Assembly (NCBI GenBank): GCA_964561825.1
Contig: CAZLSB010000110.1
Location: 1-12,465 of the forward strand
Length of the DNA: 12,465 nt
DNA from: JADKFD01 sp964561825
GTDB lineage: Bacteria; Pseudomonadota; Gammaproteobacteria; Xanthomonadales; SZUA-5
Direction of reading: 5' to 3'
Of the stretch, positions 7,950 through 12,465 are shown piece after piece (within the stretch, counting starts at the first letter, position 1; every line of letters begins with the position of its first letter). Made by a program: the position numbers and the translations under genes. Under the pieces are notes generated by a model, which was not told the origin of the DNA, searched no databases, and saw only the letters and a list, made by a program, of their open reading frames with translations.

Positions 7950-8147
7950 TTACTCAGGCGCTTGGCGCGCATTCGCTTGAGCGATCTGCGCCCCTTCAGT
8001 CCATCCAAGCTCGCGTAGGAGCCTGCGGACCGCATTGATCGCGGAACCGACTGCGGTCACATCGTCATCAATGATCCCTTGCTTCAATCGATGCGGTTCC
8101 TGCCTCACCGCATCCTGCGCGGGCTGCATGGCCATCGCGAATCGCAA
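7950..8147 (-). CDS. Doubtful 65-residue ORF, possibly a remnant
   Basis: The small ORF begins MRFAMAMQPAQDAVRQ and ends with TAA at 7950-7952. It would be charged and mostly helical (HRLKQGIIDDD, then AINAVRRLLRELGW). I do not recognise a family. A partial copy of its middle part, broken by two stops, lies at 5009-5094, so the sequence has been duplicated in this genome. No clear ribosome site precedes the ATG. It may be a real small protein, a piece of a longer lost gene, or part of a repeat element that happens to be open. Confidence 0.3.
   Translation of the reverse strand: MRFAMAMQPAQDAVRQEPHRLKQGIIDDDVTAVGSAINAVRRLLRELGWTEGAQIAQANARQAPE
8040..8125 (-). repeat. Direct repeat copy A (open frame intact)
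   Basis: This copy is 84% identical over 86 bases, without gaps, to 5009-5094 in the same orientation. It lies inside the 65-residue ORF. Copies A and B sit on either side of the propeller gene. Confidence 0.8.
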
Positions 8148-8615
8148 TTGACTTGGCGGCGCCTGTGGAACGGCGCCCGCGACGGGTCGACTACGCGGCG
8201 CTTACCTGGTGCATTTTCAGAACCGCAATACGCTGTCCATCGCCAGTCAAGGCGAGTTGCTGCTCAGCACCGACAGCGGCCATCTACAGCTGATCGCCCG
8301 GCTGCAGCGCGGGGACCATGTGGCCCGTGTGCTGGATCGCGAAGCGACAGCCACGCCGGTTGCCGCAGCGCGCGCGGCGATCGTCATCCGCAGCCAAGCT
8401 GGCACGAATAGCTGAACGCCGAGACCGGCTACAACGAAACCCGCGAATTCAGTGTCTGCCGGCAAACATCAGCCCGCACCTTTTACCATCGCGAGCACGC
8501 ACGCATCCATGTGCGTTGCTGAACCAGCAAGACCGCCTTGATCTGATCTGCATGCGCGAGGCGTCTCAATGCCCGCCGGGCGTTCGACGGGCGACATGTC
8601 GCCCGAAATCGCGTC
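8148..8615. pseudogene. Gene-poor stretch with possible gene debris
   Basis: There are 468 bases here without a convincing gene. On the plus strand, 8152-8415 is open and reads in part GAYLVHFQNRNTLSIASQ and LQLIARLQRGDHVARVLD, which looks protein-like. After the TGA at 8413 another frame continues with NAETGYNETREFSVCRQ to a TGA near 8522. This would fit a frameshifted fragment. No usable start or ribosome site is present (only GTG 8209), and I know no family for it. It could equally be noncoding DNA. Confidence 0.25.
8571..8605 (-). terminator. Paired GC palindromes behind the hydrolase gene
   Basis: CGGGCGACATGTCGCCCG (8588-8605) is a perfect 18-base palindrome, and GCCCGCCGGGC (8571-8581) is a second stem beside it. 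They begin 11 bases after the hydrolase stop codon, where a terminator is expected. No T-run follows, so a repeat element or mRNA-end stabiliser is also possible. The pair lies between two GCGTCTCA copies (8561-8568 and 8611-8618) exactly 50 bases apart. Confidence 0.4.
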
Positions 8616-10697
8616 TCACTGACAACCCGCCCCTAGTGGCGTGGTCAACCTAGTCAAATCCATCCCGCCCGCAGCAAACCCGGGCTGCACGGAATCGTAA
8701 TCCATTCTGAGCGTGTTGCAGCCGGCGCCAGAAATGCGGGCCACGCCCCAGGGTTCGCGGCGCACATTGGCGGGGTTGAACGCACTGCCAAAGCGCGTGC
8801 CGACCGGGCGCGTCAATGCGTCGAACAGCAGTTGATTGCCCACCGCGCGGCCCTCGCCAATCATCCACGCCGGTTCGCCGTCGGGGCGGAAGGTGAACCA
8901 CACCAGGAATGCGCGGCCGTCGTCTTGCACTTGCAGGAATAAACCGCGACCCGATTTGTCTGGTTCAAACCAGGCGCCGCTGTAGGACACAAAAGGCGAT
9001 ACCACCGGTGGAACGCTGTCGCTGGGGCAACGCGCGCCGCCTACCCGCGACAAACGTTGCAAGGGGCGCCGCGAGGAATCAAACGGCGCCTGCGCTTGTG
9101 TGCGCTGCTCGCCGGCGCCACAACTGCTCAGCGCCGCATCAAAACGCCCCAAATTGACGTTGAGCAGCGCGCTGGGATCGAAAACCGGACCAAACCGGCC
9201 GTTGCGTCGGCCTTGGAAGTTGTCCACCACGATATTGTTGTCGATGACCCGTCCCACGCCGGTAAACCACGCCTGATCGGCGTTGCTGCCGGGCACTGGG
9301 AAGGTGAATGCGGTCACCGTGACCCGTCCGCCGCCCAAATTCTCCAGCAGATAGCCTTCGCCGGAGCGTGCTGGATCAAACCAAATGCCACTGATCGCCG
9401 CATCGATCGGCGCGCCTGGATCGTTGCGCGGTTTGACCGCATCGGCCAATGCACCGGGCACAAAGTTGGGGTCGTAGCGGCAGGCACCCAAGGCTGGATT
9501 GGCCATGCGCTCGCGCTCGCACGCGGCCTGGATGGCGATTGCACTGGGTTTTGGTCCGCCATCCACCCAGCTCGCCAAGGCTTCAAAACCACCGAGCAAT
9601 TCAGAATCGTTGTACCCGCAATGACTGGGATTGGCTTCCACTACAAAGGCTTGGCTCCATTGTTCGCCGCGTACCCGACCTTCCAAGGCGCGCGCGTGCT
9701 CGGCGACTACCAAACCATCTTTCGAGGTATGCGTGGTCAGCAGTTTGGCATTGCCGATCTGGCCCAAGGGCTGGAAATGGCGCTTGAGGTCTAGGCTGGC
9801 AAAGGCATCGGCATCGACACGTCGAATATCGCGCTGCACGATGGCGTCCGGATAGACCACGTTGCGCGTCGATATCGCCGGTCGCTCGGCGATTTTTAAA
9901 GGATCGCGATACAGATCGCCCAAGCCATAGGTGGCGTAGAACATGTTTTCTAGGAAAAACTCGGGGTCCACGCCGGTGGCGCGTTGGATGCGCTGAAATC
10001 TCTCGCGCATGCCACTGGTGGTCAGCCAACTGGGCAGTTTGTAACCGGTGCATTTGGCGATTCTTAGCGCCAATTCGCCGCCGCCACTCAACGACGCGTA
10101 ATCATCGAGATCTTCCGCTTTAAGAATGTACGGAAAGGCGCTGTCGCCGCCCTGGATCTCACCCGCGGTGACGTTTTTGCACACGGCGTCGTAGGCCAGT
10201 CGGATATCCAGCGCCTGTTCCCACACTCGGCTGCCCGCCAAAGGCGCACAAATCGCGTACACGCCGACCACCGGTGCGCCCAGATCGGTCTGTTCGGCTT
10301 GTTGCACCGCGACCAGACCGCCGAGCGAACCGCCGCTGGTGATGATCGACCCCGGCGCGCCAAAACGCAGGCGGAAGGCTTCGACTAACTCGCGATGATC
10401 ACGGGCCGTGCGGAACAGCGCCCAACCACTTTGGCTGTAGCTCGACGCGGCAATGGCATAGCCCTTCGCCAGCATGCGCTGGCGCAAGGGCTGCGGACCC
10501 AAACTGGGCTCAGCACCGACCGGCTCAACGTTGTAACCATGATTGACCAACACCAAGCGCCCGCCCGGCCGCCAGCCATCCGGGATTTGCGCGATGAAAT
10601 ACGCGCCGCTCGCCGTTTGCCCGCGCAATTCGGTCACCGCGTAGGCAAAATTGGGCAGCGTGGCCAGAAACATTAGTACCGCTAAAAGCTTGCGCAT
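8616..10697 (-). CDS. Exported alpha/beta hydrolase with two C-terminal modules
   Basis: A 693-residue protein with a signal peptide (MRKLLAVLMFLATLPNFAYA, cut before VTEL). The N-terminal domain (about 21-385) is an alpha/beta hydrolase: oxyanion region VNHGYN, nucleophile S124 in SGGSLGG, probable acid D327 in TSKDGLVV and H359 in NPSHCGYND. The order and spacing of Ser, Asp and His fit that fold. An esterase, lipase or peptidase activity is likely; the substrate cannot be read. From 435 come two copies of the module shared with the cytochrome at 1-2082: GIWFDPARSGEG (W439) and GAWFEPDKSGRG (W576). Each is followed by a WFTF/AFTF strand and an RFGxxF(D/N)P segment (RFGPVFDP; RFGSAFNP). The protein probably acts in the periplasm or outside. 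It is transcribed away from oleA, with 376 bases between the starts. Confidence 0.86.
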   Translation of the reverse strand: MRKLLAVLMFLATLPNFAYAVTELRGQTASGAYFIAQIPDGWRPGGRLVLVNHGYNVEPVGAEPSLGPQPLRQRMLAKGYAIAASSYSQSGWALFRTARDHRELVEAFRLRFGAPGSIITSGGSLGGLVAVQQAEQTDLGAPVVGVYAICAPLAGSRVWEQALDIRLAYDAVCKNVTAGEIQGGDSAFPYILKAEDLDDYASLSGGGELALRIAKCTGYKLPSWLTTSGMRERFQRIQRATGVDPEFFLENMFYATYGLGDLYRDPLKIAERPAISTRNVVYPDAIVQRDIRRVDADAFASLDLKRHFQPLGQIGNAKLLTTHTSKDGLVVAEHARALEGRVRGEQWSQAFVVEANPSHCGYNDSELLGGFEALASWVDGGPKPSAIAIQAACERERMANPALGACRYDPNFVPGALADAVKPRNDPGAPIDAAISGIWFDPARSGEGYLLENLGGGRVTVTAFTFPVPGSNADQAWFTGVGRVIDNNIVVDNFQGRRNGRFGPVFDPSALLNVNLGRFDAALSSCGAGEQRTQAQAPFDSSRRPLQRLSRVGGARCPSDSVPPVVSPFVSYSGAWFEPDKSGRGLFLQVQDDGRAFLVWFTFRPDGEPAWMIGEGRAVGNQLLFDALTRPVGTRFGSAFNPANVRREPWGVARISGAGCNTLRMDYDSVQPGFAAGGMDLTRLTTPLGAGCQ

Positions 10698-11012
10698 CAG
10701 AAGTTCCGCACCTTCGAATGCGGACAGTGTAACGATGCATCACGCAGGGCTCTGCATGATTGGCTGAACGGGTGGCGAATACCGCCGTTGTTGAGGGTGC
10801 AAGTCAAATTGGTGTGGTCACCCTTTATTTGGGTCGAGCGCAAGGCTCGGAGCCAGCAAGAAACCCACAATGCAGGAAAAGCGTCAGCGCGCAGCGCCGC
10901 CCCACCAGAATCCGCTGTCTTTTCCCCCCACTGTTTGATTTCGGCTGCGCGAAATGACAGCGACTATGGATCACCACATCCGTTTGACCCGCACCCGATT
11001 GTTGCCTACCGC
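10698..11012. other. Intergenic region between divergent hydrolase and oleA
   Basis: No gene is supported here. A short inverted repeat CCGCA/TGCGG (10706-10710 and 10719-10723) lies in the hydrolase leader. A small stem CGAGC-GCAAG-GCTCG occurs near 10834. The oleA frame stays open back to 10954, but that extension is not supported. Confidence 0.4.
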
Positions 11013-11041
11013 TTGCACTGTAAGGCGTTCAGGCCTTAACT
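11013..11041 (+). promoter_or_regulatory. Probable oleA promoter with inverted repeat in the spacer
   Basis: TTGCAC (11013-11018) and TTAACT (11036-11041) are exactly 17 bases apart and fit a sigma-70 promoter. Transcription would start near 11048, about 26 bases before the oleA ATG. The spacer and -10 carry AAGGC-GTTCAG-GCCTT (11022-11037), which could be an operator or a chance stem. Confidence 0.45.
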
Positions 11042-11073
11042 TCCCGCTTCTTTGTTCCTGGGCTTTTCTCCGC

Positions 11074-12090
11074 ATGCGCTTCCAGCACGTCGCTATTGCT
11101 TCCGTCGCTCATGTCGACGCCCCAAATCGTTTGAGTTCGGCGGAAATCGTCGTCCGCCTGTTGCCGGTCATGGAGCGCCTTGGGCTGCGCACCGATTTGC
11201 TTGAAGGTGTCGCCGGCATTGACGCGCGCCGCGTGTGGGACGAGGGCGTATTCCCGTCCGACGCCGCCACGCTGGCCGCTGAAAAAGTGCTCGCCGAAAC
11301 CGGCATTGCGCGCGACAAGATCGGAATCTTGGTTAATACCTCGGTGTGTCGCGATTTTCTCGAGCCATCGACCGCCAGTATCGTCGCCGGCAAACTCAAA
11401 CTGCCGGAAAACTGCCAAAACTTTGACGTCGGCAATGCCTGTTTGGCATTTTTGAATGGCATGGATATCGCCGCGCACATGATTGAACGCGGTGATATCG
11501 AATACGCGCTGATTGTCGATGGCGAGTGCAGCCGTCACATCACCGAAAAAACAATCGAGCGTTTAAGCGCACCCAATGTCACCGCCGAGCAGTTTCGCGA
11601 TGAGTTTGCGTCGTTGACACTGGGCTCTGGTGGCGTAGCGATGATATTGGCCAACGCCGATCTGTATCCAGACGGCCACCGTTATTTGGGCAGCGTATCG
11701 CGCTCGGCCACGCAGTTTTCCAAATTGTGCGCCGGCAATATCGACCGCATGGTCACCGATACCAAGACCTTGTTAATTGAAGGTCTGAAGTTGGCTGGTA
11801 AAACCTTTGGCGCCGCCCGCCAAGTGTTTGGCTGGGCGGTGGGTGAAATCGACGAGTTTGTTATTCACCAGGTAAGCCGCGTGCACACCGAAGAACTGGT
11901 CAAACTGCTCGGCATTGACCCGCAAAAGGTGCTGACCATCTTCCCCGAGTTTGGCAACATCGGCCCAGCCTCCTTGCCCACCGCACTCTCCAAGTTGAAA
12001 GACACCGGCCGACTGGTGCGCGGCAAACGCATCGCGTTACTCGGCATTGGCTCGGGGCTGAACTGCTCAATGGCCGAGGTGGTCTGGTAG
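11074..12090 (+). CDS. oleA: OleA, acyl-CoA head-to-head condensing thiolase of olefin synthesis
   Basis: A 338-residue thiolase-superfamily enzyme (FabH-like), the same length as Xanthomonas campestris OleA. It begins MRFQHVAIASVAHVDAP, which aligns with the first residues of that protein and fixes ATG 11074 rather than the longer frame from 10954. The catalytic residues line up: C123 in NACLAF, H265 in IHQVSR, N295 in FGNIGPAS, and E97 in FLEPST, the glutamate that reaches the partner subunit's active site. In the tagged Xanthomonas structure these are, from memory, C143, H285, N315 and E117. OleA joins two fatty acyl-CoAs into a long beta-keto acid, which OleC, OleD and OleB turn into a cis-olefin. 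It is cytoplasmic and dimeric. oleBCD usually lie next to it; here a tandem repeat follows and the next gene is cut by the window edge. The ribosome site is weak. Confidence 0.95.
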   Translation: MRFQHVAIASVAHVDAPNRLSSAEIVVRLLPVMERLGLRTDLLEGVAGIDARRVWDEGVFPSDAATLAAEKVLAETGIARDKIGILVNTSVCRDFLEPSTASIVAGKLKLPENCQNFDVGNACLAFLNGMDIAAHMIERGDIEYALIVDGECSRHITEKTIERLSAPNVTAEQFRDEFASLTLGSGGVAMILANADLYPDGHRYLGSVSRSATQFSKLCAGNIDRMVTDTKTLLIEGLKLAGKTFGAARQVFGWAVGEIDEFVIHQVSRVHTEELVKLLGIDPQKVLTIFPEFGNIGPASLPTALSKLKDTGRLVRGKRIALLGIGSGLNCSMAEVVW

Positions 12091-12093
12091 GCG

Positions 12094-12373
12094 ACAGCAT
12101 GAGCACAACTCGGCGCTCCAGAGGCTATTCGGCGTTCGAGGGGCTATCCGGATCGCCGACTTGTAGTCGGCGCTCTTGGCTTTGCGCTCTCCCGGTGCAA
12201 CAGCATGAGCACAACTCGGCGCTCCAGAGGCTATTCGGCGTTCGAGGGGCTATCCGGATCGCCGACTTGTAGTCGGCGCTCTTGGCTTTGCGCTCTCCCG
12301 GTGCAACAGCATGAGCACAACTCGGCGCTCCAGATGCTATTCGGCGTTCGAGGGGCTATCCGGATCGCCGACT
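12094..12373 (+). repeat. 106-bp tandem repeat, about 2.6 copies, with REP-like hairpin
   Basis: Units lie at 12094-12199, 12200-12305 and 12306-12373 (partial). Units one and two look identical; the third has one change (GAGGCT to GATGCT). Each full unit has the stem CGCCGACT-TGT-AGTCGGCG (12154-12172 and 12260-12278). The third copy stops right after the left arm, so it has no hairpin. Each unit also has an internal near-repeat (GAGGCTATTCGG, GGGGCTATCCGG). The 106-base period and stops rule out a protein repeat. The hairpin resembles REP/GTAG-type intergenic elements of this order. Confidence 0.9.
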
Positions 12374-12417
12374 CGTGACCACCGCGACCAAGCTCGCTCG
12401 ACCAAGCAAGCAGCTCT

Positions 12418-12423
12418 TATACT
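12418..12423 (+). promoter_or_regulatory. Possible -10 box before the next gene
   Basis: TATACT lies 30 bases before ATG 12454. No good -35 is present at the usual distance. A direct repeat CGACCAAGC (12385-12393 and 12399-12407) lies just upstream. Confidence 0.3.
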
Positions 12424-12453
12424 CTCGACGTCCAGCCGCAATGAGGCGTCGCC

Positions 12454-12465
12454 ATGCCCGTGGTC
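12454..12465 (+). CDS. Probable start of the next gene (four codons, cut by window edge)
   Basis: ATG 12454 reads MPVV to the window end. GAGG at 12443-12446 is well placed as a ribosome site, and a -10-like box lies upstream. Its position behind oleA would fit another ole gene, but four codons cannot identify it. Confidence 0.35.

Noticed and set aside
9057..9794. 245-codon frame on the plus strand opposite the hydrolase
   Set aside because: It is antisense to the hydrolase domain and module with no recognisable motif.
10954..11073. A 40-residue N-terminal extension of OleA
   Set aside because: Alignment with Xanthomonas OleA starts at ATG 11074 and gives the same total length. The extension is Arg-rich and overlaps the probable promoter.
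12094..12373. CRISPR array
   Set aside because: The repeats are 106 bases head to tail with no variable spacers, and no cas gene is present.

Overview
The window looks like chromosomal DNA from a GC-rich gammaproteobacterium, most likely of the Xanthomonadales/Lysobacterales. The main evidence is the last full gene, which matches Xanthomonas OleA in length (338 aa) and in the position of every catalytic residue. A Kbp/YgaU-type BON-LysM protein and several secreted proteins with tail modules I associate with this order agree with that. There are no rRNA or tRNA genes, no CRISPR array, no recognisable transposase and no defence system.

Layout, left to right. (1) 1-2082, plus: the 3' part of a large exported di-haem cytochrome c peroxidase-like protein with a calcium-loop linker and two copies of a C-terminal module. 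(2) 2083-2228: a gap with nested inverted repeats that could fold as an RNA leader. (3) 2229-3005, plus: a single-HKD phospholipase D-type nuclease. (4) 3006-3326: a gap with a possible degenerate dispersed repeat. (5) 3327-3767, plus: kbp. (6) 3869-5008, plus: an exported transglutaminase-like protein. (7) 5094-7718, minus: an exported 14-repeat beta-propeller protein, convergent with the previous gene. (8) 7719-8615: a gene-poor stretch with one doubtful small ORF and possible gene debris. (9) 8616-10697, minus: an exported alpha/beta hydrolase with two copies of the same module seen in the cytochrome. (10) 11074-12090, plus: oleA, divergent from the hydrolase. (11) 12094-12373: a 106-bp tandem repeat of about 2.6 copies, followed by the probable start of another gene at 12454.

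The genes do not form one operon; most have their own spacing and orientation. Four of the six well-supported genes encode exported proteins (one inferred, because its N-terminus is missing), so the region is largely an envelope or extracellular set next to the first gene of long-chain olefin synthesis. I do not see a clear new multi-gene system. The best leads are the shared module in two unrelated exported enzymes, the 86-bp direct repeats (84% identical) on both sides of the propeller gene, the tandem repeat behind oleA, and the foldable leader before the nuclease.
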